A DNA stretch of 64,000 nucleotides from RPQJ01 sp963744735 (GTDB lineage: Bacteria > Pseudomonadota > Gammaproteobacteria > Steroidobacterales > Steroidobacteraceae). The notes beneath the pieces are model-generated. The model searched no databases, was not told where the DNA came from, and was given only the letters and a program-made list of their open reading frames with translations. The stretch lies in contig CAVUVH010000001.1 in NCBI GenBank assembly GCA_963744735.1, forward strand, positions 310,001 to 374,000, written 5' to 3'. The position numbers and the translations under genes are program-made. Below are positions 9,633 through 18,349 of the stretch, in pieces (the first letter of the stretch is position 1; each line of letters begins with the position of its first letter).

Positions 9633-10681
9633 GCGCCGGGGCCCGTGTGCTTGCCCGGGCGCAGCACGGCATCGACGAACGCGTCCGCGTCGAACACGTC
9701 GAAGTCCGCCGCCGTCTCGCCGATGCCGATGTAGCGGATCGGCAGCTTGAGCGCGTCGGCGATCGCCAGCACGATGCCGCCCTTGGCGGTGCCGTCGAGC
9801 TTGGTCATCACCAGCCCGGTGACGCCCACGGCCTGGTGGAACTGCTGCGCCTGCGCCAGCGCGTTCTGCCCCTGGCCGGCGTCGAGCACCAGCAGCACCT
9901 CGTGCGGCGCGGTCGGGTCGAGGCGGCCGAGCACGCGGCGCACCTTCTTCAGTTCTTCCATCAGGTTGCTTTGCGTGTGCAGGCGGCCGGCCGTGTCGGC
10001 AATCAGCACGTCGATACCGCGCGCCTGCGCGGACTGCAGCGCGTCGAAGGTGACCGCGGCCGGATCCGCCCCGGCGCCCTGCGCGATCACCGGCACCTGG
10101 TTGCGTTCGCCCCAGACCTGCAGCTGCTCGATCGCCGCCGCGCGGAAGGTGTCGCCGGCGGCGAGCATCACCTTGCGACCCTCGCCGGTGAACAGGTGCG
10201 CGAGCTTGCCGATCGTCGTCGTCTTGCCGGAGCCGTTCACGCCGACGACCAGCACCACGTAGGGCTTCCTGGCGGCGTCGATCACCAGCGGCTGCGCAAC
10301 CGGCTGCAGGATCTCGAGCATCGCGCTGCGCAGCGCGCCCAGCAGCGCATCGAGGTCGTCGAGTTCCTGCCGCTGCACACGCTTGCGCAGCGAGCCCAGG
10401 ATCTTCTCGGTGGTCTCGATGCCGACGTCGGCGGCGATCAGCCGCGTCTCGAGCTCGTCGAGGACGTTCTCGTCGATCCTGCCGCCGGGCAGCAGGTTGG
10501 CGAGGTCGTAGGTGAGCCAGGAGTTGCCGCGATTGAGCTTCGCGCGCATGCGCGCGAGCCAGCCGCTGCGGGACGGTTCGGCGCCCGCCGCCGGCGCCAC
10601 CGTCGATTGCGCTGCGACATCGTCCGCGGCCGGATCGGCGTCGCCCGGCGCTTTTTTCGTGCGGAAATTGAACAGGCCCAT
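9629..10681 (-). CDS. ftsY: signal recognition particle receptor FtsY
   Basis: SRP receptor GTPase, 350 residues, which docks ribosome-nascent chain complexes at the inner membrane. A short, acidic, poorly conserved A domain (residues 1-40) precedes the helical N domain. The GTPase G domain has G1 GVNGSGKTTTIGKLA (about 148), GDTFRAAA, the G3 box DTAGRLHTQSNLMEEL, the G4 TKLDGTAKGG and the closing motif GIGETAADFDVFD. First gene of the ftsY-ftsE-ftsX operon, with a start close to the terminator of the upstream lipase gene. Confidence 0.96.
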   Translation of the reverse strand: MGLFNFRTKKAPGDADPAADDVAAQSTVAPAAGAEPSRSGWLARMRAKLNRGNSWLTYDLANLLPGGRIDENVLDELETRLIAADVGIETTEKILGSLRKRVQRQELDDLDALLGALRSAMLEILQPVAQPLVIDAARKPYVVLVVGVNGSGKTTTIGKLAHLFTGEGRKVMLAAGDTFRAAAIEQLQVWGERNQVPVIAQGAGADPAAVTFDALQSAQARGIDVLIADTAGRLHTQSNLMEELKKVRRVLGRLDPTAPHEVLLVLDAGQGQNALAQAQQFHQAVGVTGLVMTKLDGTAKGGIVLAIADALKLPIRYIGIGETAADFDVFDADAFVDAVLRPGKHTGPGA

Positions 10682-10732
10682 GTAGCGGTCGCGGCGTCCG
10701 GGACGGGTGGAGCGGCGATTGTAGCGGAGCGC

Positions 10733-10763
10733 AAAAAAGAAGGGCGGGATCGCTCCCGCCCTT
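10733..10763 (-). terminator. rho-independent terminator after the lipase gene
   Basis: Ten-base-pair stem (10740-10749 with 10754-10763; AAGGGCGGGA / TCCCGCCCTT, loop TCGC) followed, on the minus strand, by six T. It lies 26 bases beyond the reconstructed lipase stop and separates it from ftsY. Confidence 0.8.
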
Positions 10764-10788
10764 CCTCAGGCCAGTAACGGTGGCTGGA

Positions 10789-12972
10789 TCAGTCCAGGTC
10801 GAGCACCGCCGGGTCCGTGAGCGTCACGAACGGACCGCCCGGCGACCACGGCTGTCGCCGCGAAATACGCGGCCTGCATCTGCATTTCGAGAGTCACCGC
10901 CGGGCTGACCCGAGTCGAGCAGCGATGCCGTGACTGCCCTGGCTGAACACCGTGCTAGGCGCCTCGGGACCGACCGGATTCGGGCCGAGCGTCGTGACCT
11001 TCTCCAGGCCCGCTGGCCGCGATCAGCGAGTCGGTGGCGCGTTCGGACCGTCGGTGTCGCCGATGACCTCGAACAGTAGCACCGGATGCATGCGCCGCCG
11101 CGCCCTTGATGTGGTTGATACGGGTCGCCCGCATCGAGCACCGCCTGCACGTCGCGGAAGACCATGAAGTAGTTATAGGTAGTAGGCCGGCGCCCGGGCG
11201 CTGACCAGCGGCTTGGCGACGTGTGCCGAAGCGACCTGAGTCGATCCTGTGCGAGCAGCGAGATGGGACCGCCCGGCACTCGCGAGTACCGCGGTCCGGA
11301 GGTCGCTCGACGAACTTCACGTGCGGCGCGCCGGAGATGGCGCCCTGCGAGTGAGCCGATGAAGTGGACCTGCGTCGCGTCGATGACCGACCGGCACCAG
11401 CCCGGTGCGGGGTGGCGATGGCAAGCCGGTGATCGACTTCGTCAGCTGGCCCATGTCGACCGAGCTTTGCCGCAGGTTGTCGCGGAACACCAGCGGACTG
11501 AAGAAGTTGATAGAGGTCAGGCCGTTCACGCCGCCCGAAGGGTCGATCTGGCCATCGGGGCCGGCTGCGCCCGTCGTGTTGTTCATGAGGTCGATGTCGA
11601 AGGTGCGCTCCGTGGCGCCGAAGCACTGCGGCTTGGCCGGGAGTGCAGATAGAACGGGCTGGTCGTGTCGGTGATGCCGTGCAACGGCAGGTCGATCGCT
11701 GCCACGGCGATGCACGCCCTCGGCGTAGGCGTCGGCGATCGGCAGCGCATGCGTACGGTTCGCCGGTGATGCCGTGCTGGAAGATCGACCACGGGCCAGC
11801 CGGCTGCCGGCTTGCCCGTCGGGCAGTCCCGTTCGGCACGGTCGCGTTCGGAACCGTGACCAGCAGGGGAACCGTCAGCGTGGGGTCCTGGCCCGTCGGG
11901 ATGACCGGCGTCGGGTTGAACATCGTCAGGTTGGAGCCGCCCGCGCCCGTCCAGTTCTTCGTCAGGACCGCAGCCGAGTCGTTCGCATTGGCCGGCCGCG
12001 TCAGGTAGTACGGCAGCTGCGTCGAGCCGACGTAGATGTCTGCACCGCCGAAATTGGCGCTGACGACGCTCGTCGTCAGGCCGGTGGGCACGACCAGCGT
12101 CGGCTGCGCCGTGGCACGTGGCGGTGGTTACGGCCAGCACGTCGTCGACCGACTGCGTGGAGAACCACCACGACACGATGACTTTGGCCGGGTCTACGCC
12201 CGCGACTGCGTTGGCAATGCCGAGGTGCGCCTTGCGTGACCGCGCAGAGACCCTGGTACTTGACCGCGAGGGTAGCGCAGCTGGCGGGCGGCTTGACGCT
12301 GGCGTACACCGTGTCGGCTGCGAAAGCCTGCCCGTCGGTGGCCTTGAGGTCGTCGGTGATGACGACGACGTAACCGACGTTGAGGACCTTGCCCGCGTCG
12401 GGGCCGCCGCTGTTCGCCGCCGGGCCCCTGCTCGCTTCGAGCGGCTTGAGCGGGACGACGCGCAGGAACCTCCCATCGGAGTCGATCGACGAGTCGACCT
12501 CAGCGATGAAGTCGGTGCCGTACGTGAGCACGCCGGCGACGGGGCTCGCCGCGCCAGCGGGCAGGCAAGTGGGGCTGGTCGCACGGTGCCTTGGTCGTGT
12601 GGTCGACCCAGAGCTTGAGCACCTTGACCGAGGTTCCGTTCACCGTCGCGGGATCGATCGGCGCGTTGAAGCTCGTATCGATCGGCGCGTTCGTCGACCA
12701 GCCGTCCAGCGCATTGAGCGCCGGACTGCAAGCGGATGCCACGTGACGGCCGCCGGAATGTTGAGCGTGCCATCCGTGGAACCCGTGAAATAGAAATCGA
12801 ACGGGTAGGGCACCTTGCCAGTGACGTCGCTGAAATTCGCGATGGGGGGTGACGGCGGGTCTGGCGGCGACGGATCGCCGTCCTGCGTCGAATCGCAACC
12901 CGACGAGTGAGATCGCCGATGAGGCCAACGCCAAGCGCCGGCGCGATTCACCCTGTGCCTGGTCTCGAACAT
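10789..12972 (-). CDS. extracellular lipase, Pla-1/VolA type (many frameshifts)
   Basis: About 725 residues once reconstructed, but broken by roughly ten single-base indels, so no long frame survives. Recognisable pieces in order: a start at 12972 (MFETRHRVNR) with a signal region and CDST, a GSTDGTLNIP block, ALNALDGWSTNAPIDTSFNA and VLKLWVDHTTKAP (bacterial lipase N-terminal domain), ADIYVGSTQLPYYLTRP, and the nucleophile motif IGHSQGAISG (GxSxG, near 11353, after removing one T). It ends in GGPFVTLTDPAVLDLD at 10789. Family members are surface lipoproteins that hydrolyse lysophospholipids. Both a pseudogene and consensus errors are possible; conservation of all pieces favours errors. Confidence 0.65.
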
Positions 12973-13053
12973 TTTGACTTTCCCCTCGGTTGAAGCCGCG
13001 CGGTACCATCGCGCGATACTATTAGTCGCCCCGAAGCGTACGCTCGCCTGACG

Positions 13054-13740
13054 ATGCCGCGCAACAATCGCACGGAAACCCCGCGAGCGGACCGTTTTGC
13101 AGACGCAACAAACGGTCCGGCAGGCGGTCCCCCGACACGCCGCGCGACCCCCGCACCGGGCGGCCGCTCCGAAGTGCGAATCATCGGCGGCGAGTGGCGC
13201 GGTCGCAAGCTGCATTTTCCATCCGTGGCCGGCCTGCGACCCACTCCGGACCGAGTCCGGGAAACCGTCTTCAACTGGTTGCAGTTCGATCTCGCAGGCC
13301 GTCGCTGCCTGGACCTGTTTGCCGGCAGCGGGGCTTTTGGCTTCGAGTCGCTGTCCCGCGGCGCGGCCGAGGTCGTGTTCGTCGAGCGCGATGCGGCGGC
13401 GGCGGACGCGATCCGCCGGATGCTCGCGACACTGCAGTGCAACCGCGGCCAGGTCGCGCACGAGGATGCTTTCGAGTGGTTGCGCCGCTCGCCTTCGCGT
13501 CCGTTCGACATCGTCTTCGTCGATCCGCCTTATGTTGAACAAAAGCTGGCGGCAGCCGTCGAGCAACTCGAGTGCGGCGGGTGGCTGGCCCCTGACGCCT
13601 TCATCTACCTGGAGGACGCCGCCGTTCGTGGCGAACCGGCCTTGCCGGCAGGCTGGCGCATGCATCGCAGCAAGCGGGCCGGCGACGTCGGCTATCATCT
13701 GGCGCGACGGGGCGCAGCGGCCCGAACGACAAACCAATAA
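13054..13740 (+). CDS. rsmD: 16S rRNA (guanine(966)-N(2))-methyltransferase RsmD
   Basis: S-adenosylmethionine-dependent enzyme that methylates G966 of 16S rRNA. 228 residues. A 40-residue basic, proline-rich N-terminal extension precedes the conserved start VRIIGGEWRGRKL. RPTPDRVRETVFNWL, the SAM-binding DLFAGSGAFGFESLSRGA (about 88-105) and the catalytic DPPY (about 152-155) follow. It is divergent from the lipase gene and followed 13 bases later by coaD, the usual rsmD-coaD pairing in proteobacteria. Confidence 0.95.
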   Translation: MPRNNRTETPRADRFADATNGPAGGPPTRRATPAPGGRSEVRIIGGEWRGRKLHFPSVAGLRPTPDRVRETVFNWLQFDLAGRRCLDLFAGSGAFGFESLSRGAAEVVFVERDAAAADAIRRMLATLQCNRGQVAHEDAFEWLRRSPSRPFDIVFVDPPYVEQKLAAAVEQLECGGWLAPDAFIYLEDAAVRGEPALPAGWRMHRSKRAGDVGYHLARRGAAARTTNQ

Positions 13741-13753
13741 CGAGGGGGGGCGC

Positions 13754-14242
13754 ATGGGCAGTCGCGCGATGTATCCGGGGACGTTCGATCCCTTCACCAA
13801 TGGCCACAATGACCTGGTGCGGCGGGCCAGCCGGATTTTCGATCATGTGGTGGTGGCGATCGCCGCGAACCCAGGCAAGGCGCCGCTGTTTCCGCTCGAG
13901 AAGCGGATCGAGCTGGTGCAGATCGTGCTGGCCGACCTGCCCAACGTGGAAGTGATGGGCTACACGGGCCTCACGGTGGAATTTGCGCGCAGCCACGGCC
14001 TGAACGTGATGATGCGCGGCCTGCGCGCCGTGTCGGACTTCGAGTTCGAGTTCCAGCTCGCCACCATGAGCCGGCACCTGACGGACCAGGTCGAGACCGT
14101 GTTCCTGACGCCGACCGAGCAGTTCAATTTCATTTCGTCGACCCTGATCCGCGAGATCGCCAGTCTCGGCGGCGACATCACCGAGTTCGTGCACCCGGCG
14201 GTGGCGGCGGCACTGCAGGCGCGCTTCGCCGGCAAGAACTGA
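13754..14242 (+). CDS. coaD: pantetheine-phosphate adenylyltransferase
   Basis: Transfers AMP from ATP to 4'-phosphopantetheine, the fourth step of CoA synthesis. 162 residues, the normal length. The nucleotidyltransferase motif appears as YPGTFDPFTNGHNDLV (about 7-22), MMRGLRAVSDFEFEFQLA (about 87) and the ISSTLIREIA block (ISSxxIR, about 127-136). ATG 13754 follows a purine-rich GAGGGGGGG ribosome-binding stretch. A longer open frame upstream lies inside rsmD and is not coding. coaBC, two steps earlier in the pathway, is 2.5 kb away. Confidence 0.96.
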   Translation: MGSRAMYPGTFDPFTNGHNDLVRRASRIFDHVVVAIAANPGKAPLFPLEKRIELVQIVLADLPNVEVMGYTGLTVEFARSHGLNVMMRGLRAVSDFEFEFQLATMSRHLTDQVETVFLTPTEQFNFISSTLIREIASLGGDITEFVHPAVAAALQARFAGKN

Positions 14243-14330
14243 GCGCGCAATTCGGCGTGCATGCGCCGCATTTGCGGCGTGCCCGCGGCCGGGCGGGGCC
14301 CGACCATCGGCTGCCTCACCAGGAGCGCCG

Positions 14331-15014
14331 ATGTCCTCATTGCCGTTGCCACTCTGGCCCGAAGCGGAGCGCCCGCGCGAAAAGCTGCTGCAGTTCGGCG
14401 CCGCCGCGCTGTCCGAGGCGGAGTTGCTCGCGATCCTGCTGCAGACCGGAACGCGCGGCCGCTCGGCGGTGGATACCGCGCGGCTGCTGCTCGGCGAGTT
14501 CCGCTCGCTGCGCGGCCTGCTGACCGCGGGTCGGGAGGCGGTCTGCCGGACCCCGGGGCTGGGGGCGGCCAAGTACGCCCTGCTGCAGGCGGCGCTGGAG
14601 CTGTCGCGGCGGCATTACGCCGAGCAGATGCTGGCCGGTCCGCCGCTGGCCAACCCGCGGGCCACGCGGGAGTTCCTGAGGGCCCGACTGCGTGATCGGG
14701 AGTACGAGGTTTTTTGTTGCCTTTTCCTGGACAATCGCCACCGGGTCATCGCTTTTGACGAAGTTTTCCGGGGCACGATCGACGGCGCCAGCGTGCATCC
14801 GCGCGAGGTCGTCAAGCTGGCCCTGGCGCGCAACGCGGCGGCGGTCATCCTGTCCCACAACCATCCCTCCGGCATCGCCGAGCCCAGCCAGGCCGACGAG
14901 CTGATCACCGGCCGGCTGCGGGACGCGCTGGCGCTGGTGGATATCCGGGTGCTGGACCACATCGTCGTCGGGGACGGTGCCTGTGTATCGTTTGCAGAGC
15001 GGGGCCTGCTATAG
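14331..15014 (+). CDS. radC: RadC family (JAB/MPN domain) protein
   Basis: 227 residues. N-terminal helix-hairpin-helix-like region (ALSEAELLAILLQTGTRGRSAVDTARLLL; TPGLGAAKYALLQAALEL) and C-terminal JAB metalloprotease-like domain with the metal motif SHNHPSG...SQAD (about 170-184) and DHIVVGDGACVSFAERGLL at the end. Historically linked to DNA repair, but the true function is unsettled. It lies upstream of rpmB-rpmG, the order seen in many gammaproteobacteria, and a heptamer-rich hairpin follows its stop. Confidence 0.94.
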   Translation: MSSLPLPLWPEAERPREKLLQFGAAALSEAELLAILLQTGTRGRSAVDTARLLLGEFRSLRGLLTAGREAVCRTPGLGAAKYALLQAALELSRRHYAEQMLAGPPLANPRATREFLRARLRDREYEVFCCLFLDNRHRVIAFDEVFRGTIDGASVHPREVVKLALARNAAAVILSHNHPSGIAEPSQADELITGRLRDALALVDIRVLDHIVVGDGACVSFAERGLL

Positions 15015-15019
15015 AAACA

Positions 15020-15130
15020 AGGGGTTAGGGACTAGGGACTAGGGACTAGGGACTAGTCAGAGGCGCAACTGCAGCATCCGATTGCTCTGCAACCTCTGAC
15101 TAGCCCCTAGCCCCTAGCCCCTAGCCCCTT
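15020..15130. repeat. long hairpin built of tandem heptamers
   Basis: Left arm 15019-15063: GGGGTTA, then GGGACTA four times, then GTCAGAGG. Right arm 15093-15130: CCTCTGAC, then TAGCCCC four times, then TT. The arms pair over about 38 bases with G-U type and A-C differences. The 29-base loop region has a further short pairing (TGCAG with CTGCA). It lies between radC and rpmB and could end radC transcription. The heptamer is related to the TGACTAG units at the end of rpoH. Confidence 0.8.
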
Positions 15131-15144
15131 TCAGGCCCCGGGAC

Positions 15145-15173
15145 TTGCCCGAATCCGGCGGCACTGGTATAAA
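15145..15173 (+). promoter_or_regulatory. sigma-70-type promoter of rpmB-rpmG
   Basis: -35 TTGCCC (15145-15150), 17-base spacer, -10 TATAAA (15168-15173). Transcription would start near 15180, giving a leader of about 50 bases to rpmB. It is one of the best promoter matches in the window, as expected for ribosomal protein genes. Confidence 0.7.
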
Positions 15174-15232
15174 ACGCGGCTCGTTTAAGGGGTCCGCCCG
15201 TCGGCCGGCCCGTCTGTTACAGGATCACCACC

Positions 15233-15469
15233 ATGTCGAGAGTCTGCCAGGTCACCGGCAAGCGGCCGATGAGCGGGAACACCGTTTCCCATGCCAACAA
15301 CCGTAAGCGCCGTCGCTTCCTGCCGAACCTGCACACGCAGCGTTTCTGGCTCGAGACGGAAAAGCGCTGGGTCAGCCTGCGTGTGTCGGGCAATGCCATG
15401 CGCACGATCGACAAGAAGGGCGTCGAAGCCGTCGTGAACGAGCTGCGCGCCCAGGGCGTCAAGGTCTGA
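15233..15469 (+). CDS. rpmB: 50S ribosomal protein L28
   Basis: 78 residues, the standard bacterial length, with the typical start MSRVCQVTGKRP, then GNTVSHANNRKRRRF and TIDKKGVEAVV. Only one cysteine is present, so this is the zinc-independent form. Component of the large ribosomal subunit. Followed 28 bases later by rpmG, with which it forms an operon ending at a strong terminator. Confidence 0.98.
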   Translation: MSRVCQVTGKRPMSGNTVSHANNRKRRRFLPNLHTQRFWLETEKRWVSLRVSGNAMRTIDKKGVEAVVNELRAQGVKV

Positions 15470-15497
15470 CGGCCCGGCAGCAGCAGGAGTCTCCATC

Positions 15498-15653
15498 ATG
15501 CGCGACAAGATCAAGCTCGTTTCGACCGCCGGCACCGGCCACTTCTACACCACGACCAAGAACAAGCGTCTCCACCCGGAGAAGCTCGAGGTCAAGAAGT
15601 TCGACCCCAAGGCCCGCAAGCACGTGACGTACAAGGAAGCCAAGATCAAGTAA
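15498..15653 (+). CDS. rpmG: 50S ribosomal protein L33
   Basis: 51 residues (MRDKIKLVSTAGTGHFYTTT to AKIK). It matches the gammaproteobacterial L33 in length and sequence and has no zinc-binding CxxC pairs, so it is the zinc-free type like its neighbour L28. AGGAG lies about nine bases before the ATG. It is the second gene of the rpmBG operon. Too short for most gene-length cut-offs. Confidence 0.97.
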   Translation: MRDKIKLVSTAGTGHFYTTTKNKRLHPEKLEVKKFDPKARKHVTYKEAKIK

Positions 15654-15680
15654 TCCTTGGTCGAGCTTTCGTCTCACGAA

Positions 15681-15706
15681 AAACCCGCCCCCCGGCGGGT
15701 TTTTTT
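15681..15706 (+). terminator. rho-independent terminator of rpmBG
   Basis: Stem AAACCCGCC / GGCGGGTTT with a CCCC loop, running into a T-run (15700-15706), 28 bases after the rpmG stop. Confidence 0.9.
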
Positions 15707-15757
15707 ATTGGGTTAAATAGGCTGTCAAACAGGTCAAACAGGGACGCTACCCATTTA

Positions 15758-16573
15758 ATGCCTGAGTTACCGGAAGTCGAAACCACGCGCCGTGGTGTGC
15801 GCGAGGCGCTCGTCGGTCGCACGGTCGCGGCTTTCGACCTGCGCGAGCCGCGGCTGCGCTGGCGCGTCGATGCGGCGCTGGCCGGTACGCTGACGGGCCA
15901 ACGCATCCTCGATGTGCGCCGTCGCGCCAAGTACCTGCTGATCGACCTCGAGCGCGGCTCGCTGATCGCCCATCTCGGCATGTCGGGCAGCCTGCGCGTG
16001 ATGCCGCAGGGATCGCCGCGACTGCTGCACGATCACTACGACCTCGTGCTCGATTCAGGCCAGTGCCTGCGCTTCAACGATCCGCGCCGCTTCGGCAGTC
16101 TGCTCTGGTGCGTCGGCAACCCCGCTGAACATCCGCTGCTCGCCAACCTGGGCCCGGAACCACTGGAAGACGGGCTGACCGCGACCTACCTCGCCACCCG
16201 GGCCAGGCGCCGCAAGGCGGCGGTGAAGCTGTTCCTGATGGATCAGCGGATCGTGGTCGGGGTGGGCAACATCTACGCCAGCGAAGCCCTCTACCGGGCG
16301 GGTGTGCGGCCGCGCCGGGCTGCGGGCCGGATCAAGGCGGCGGAGTGGCAGCGGATCGTCGACTCGGTGCGCGCCGTGCTCGGCGAGGCGATCCGCCAGG
16401 GCGGCACGACGCTCCGCGATTACGTCAACGCCGACGGTACCCCGGGGTACTTCCGCCAGCAGTTGTACGTGTACGAGCGCGCCGGCGAGCCCTGCCGGCG
16501 CTGCCGCACGCCGATCCGGCACCTCGTGCAGGGCCAGCGATCCACCTACTACTGCCCGGAATGCCAGCAATAG
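15758..16573 (+). CDS. mutM: formamidopyrimidine-DNA glycosylase (Fpg/MutM)
   Basis: Bifunctional base-excision repair enzyme removing 8-oxoguanine and opened purines. 271 residues. The catalytic N-terminus PELPEVETTRRGV is intact (Pro2 nucleophile, Glu3 acid). The helix-two-turn-helix has VGVGNIYASEALYRAGVRP (about 167-185). The C-terminal zinc finger has four cysteines, CRRC and CPEC, with the conserved QRSTYYC lead-in. It follows the rpmBG terminator and is probably transcribed on its own. Confidence 0.97.
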   Translation: MPELPEVETTRRGVREALVGRTVAAFDLREPRLRWRVDAALAGTLTGQRILDVRRRAKYLLIDLERGSLIAHLGMSGSLRVMPQGSPRLLHDHYDLVLDSGQCLRFNDPRRFGSLLWCVGNPAEHPLLANLGPEPLEDGLTATYLATRARRRKAAVKLFLMDQRIVVGVGNIYASEALYRAGVRPRRAAGRIKAAEWQRIVDSVRAVLGEAIRQGGTTLRDYVNADGTPGYFRQQLYVYERAGEPCRRCRTPIRHLVQGQRSTYYCPECQQ

Positions 16574-16659
16574 CAACCAGTTATGACCTGAGACCGCTGC
16601 GCAGAACCGTGGATTCTCCCTTTGCGGGTCGCCGCCGGGCCGTCCCATAATCGGGCGCA

Positions 16660-17883
16660 ATGTCAGCCAACCCAACCCCTGTCCCGATGCGCGTCCTGCT
16701 CGGCGTGACCGGCGGCATCGCCGCCTACAAGAGCGCCGAACTCACCCGGCGGCTGCAGGATCGTGGCGCGGAGGTGCAGGTCGTGATGACCGCCGGAGCG
16801 CAGCAGTTCGTCACGCCGCTGACGTTCCAGGCGCTGTCGGGGCGGCCCGTCCGCACGGACCTGTGGGACTCGGCGGCGGAAGCCGCCATGGGCCACATCG
16901 AACTCGCGCGCTGGCCCGAACGCATCGTGATCGCGCCAGCCTCGGCCGATTTTCTCGCGCGACTGGCGCACGGGCTGGCGGACGACCTGCTCTCGACGCT
17001 GTGCCTCGCCACCGATGCGCCGCTGATCGTGGCGCCGGCCATGAACCGCCTGATGTGGGCCAACGCGGCGACGCAGGCCAACGTCGCGGTGCTGCGCCAG
17101 CGCGGCGTGACGTTGCTCGGGCCGGCGGAAGGCAGCCAGGCCTGCGGTGAAACCGGCGCCGGCCGCATGGTCGAGCCGCAGGACATCGTCGACGCCGTGT
17201 TCGCTGCGCCACGCAGCGGCAGTCCGCAGCCCTTGCGCGGCCGCAAGGTCGTGGTGACGGCCGGACCGACGCGCGAGCGGATCGATCCGGTGCGTTTCAT
17301 CACCAACCGCAGTTCCGGCAAGATGGGCTTCGCCGTGGCCGAAGCCGCGCGCGACGCGGGCGCCGAGGTCGTCATCGTCAGCGGCCCGGTCAACGTGGCC
17401 ACACCCGCCGGCGTGCGCCGGATCTGTGTCGAGTCGGCCGAGCAGATGCTGAATGCCGTGCAGGCGGAAATCGCCGACACCGACATCTTCATCGCCGCCG
17501 CCGCCGTCTCCGACTACCGCATGCGTGAAGTCGCCGAGCACAAGATCAAGAAGACGCGCGACGAGATCTCGCTGGAGCTGACGCGCACGCCCGACATCCT
17601 GGCCACCGTCGCGGCCGGGGCGCCGCGGCCGTTCGTCGTGGGATTCGCGGCCGAGACCCAGAACGTCGAGCGCAATGCGCTGCTGAAGCTGGAAGCCAAG
17701 AAGCTCGACATGATCGCGGCCAACCAGGTGGGCGAAGGACTCGCGTTCGACTGTGACGACAACGCACTCACCGTGTACTGGCCGGGCGGCAAGCGCGAGC
17801 TGGAGCGAGCGCCGAAATGCCAGCTGGCCGCCCACCTGGTCGGCGTGATCGCCGAGCGCTACGCCGGCAGCGGGTCGCGATGA
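16660..17883 (+). CDS. coaBC: bifunctional phosphopantothenoylcysteine decarboxylase/phosphopantothenate-cysteine ligase
   Basis: 407 residues; performs steps two and three of CoA synthesis. The N-terminal CoaC flavoprotein half (about 1-190) has LLGVTGGIAAYKSAELTR, the active-site PASADFLARLAHGLADDLLSTLCLA and the PAMNRLMW motif, plus ACGETGAGRM with the catalytic cysteine. The C-terminal CoaB half starts at GRKVVVTAGPTRERIDPVRF and has ITNRSSGKMGFAVAEAA, AAAVSDYR and FVVGFAAET. Its stop overlaps the dut start (ATGA), a conserved gammaproteobacterial coupling. Confidence 0.97.
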   Translation: MSANPTPVPMRVLLGVTGGIAAYKSAELTRRLQDRGAEVQVVMTAGAQQFVTPLTFQALSGRPVRTDLWDSAAEAAMGHIELARWPERIVIAPASADFLARLAHGLADDLLSTLCLATDAPLIVAPAMNRLMWANAATQANVAVLRQRGVTLLGPAEGSQACGETGAGRMVEPQDIVDAVFAAPRSGSPQPLRGRKVVVTAGPTRERIDPVRFITNRSSGKMGFAVAEAARDAGAEVVIVSGPVNVATPAGVRRICVESAEQMLNAVQAEIADTDIFIAAAAVSDYRMREVAEHKIKKTRDEISLELTRTPDILATVAAGAPRPFVVGFAAETQNVERNALLKLEAKKLDMIAANQVGEGLAFDCDDNALTVYWPGGKRELERAPKCQLAAHLVGVIAERYAGSGSR

Positions 17884-18341
17884 GTCGGCCGCGCCTGCAG
17901 GTGCGCATCCTCGATGCGCGCATTGGCCGGGATTACCCGTTGCCGCACTACGCGACTCCCGGGTCCGCGGGCCTCGACCTGCGCGCCTGCCTCGACGTGC
18001 CGCTGCTGCTGCAGCCCGGCGCGACGCAGCTCATCCCGACCGGTATCGCGATCCACCTCGACGACCCTGGCCTCGCGGCCGTGTTGTTGCCGCGATCCGG
18101 GCTGGGCCACAAGCACGGCATCGTGCTCGGCAACCTGGTGGGCCTGATCGACTCGGACTACCAGGGCCAGGTGATGGTCTCGTGCTGGAACCGCGGGCAA
18201 TCCGCATTCACGATCGAGCCGGGCGAACGCATCGCGCAGATGGTGATCGTGCCCGTGGTGCAGGTGGAGTTCGACGTGGTCGAGGCGTTCAGCGCGAGCG
18301 ATCGCGGCGCAGGCGGGTTTGGCAGCTCGGGCAGGACGTAA
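17880..18341 (+). CDS. dut: deoxyuridine 5'-triphosphate nucleotidohydrolase
   Basis: Trimeric dUTPase, 153 residues, converting dUTP to dUMP to keep uracil out of DNA and feed dTMP synthesis. The five motifs are seen: TPGSAGLDLRA (I), LLPRSGLGHKHGI (II), GNLVGLIDSDYQGQV (III), GERIAQMVIVP (IV) and the C-terminal glycine-rich RGAGGFGSSGR (V). Its ATG overlaps the coaBC stop by four bases. Fully intact. Confidence 0.97.
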   Translation: MSRPRLQVRILDARIGRDYPLPHYATPGSAGLDLRACLDVPLLLQPGATQLIPTGIAIHLDDPGLAAVLLPRSGLGHKHGIVLGNLVGLIDSDYQGQVMVSCWNRGQSAFTIEPGERIAQMVIVPVVQVEFDVVEAFSASDRGAGGFGSSGRT

Positions 18342-18349
18342 GCCGCCCG

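Noticed and set aside
15019..15130. The heptamer repeats as a CRISPR array
   Set aside because: Units are 7 bases without spacers, and the two blocks form an inverted hairpin.
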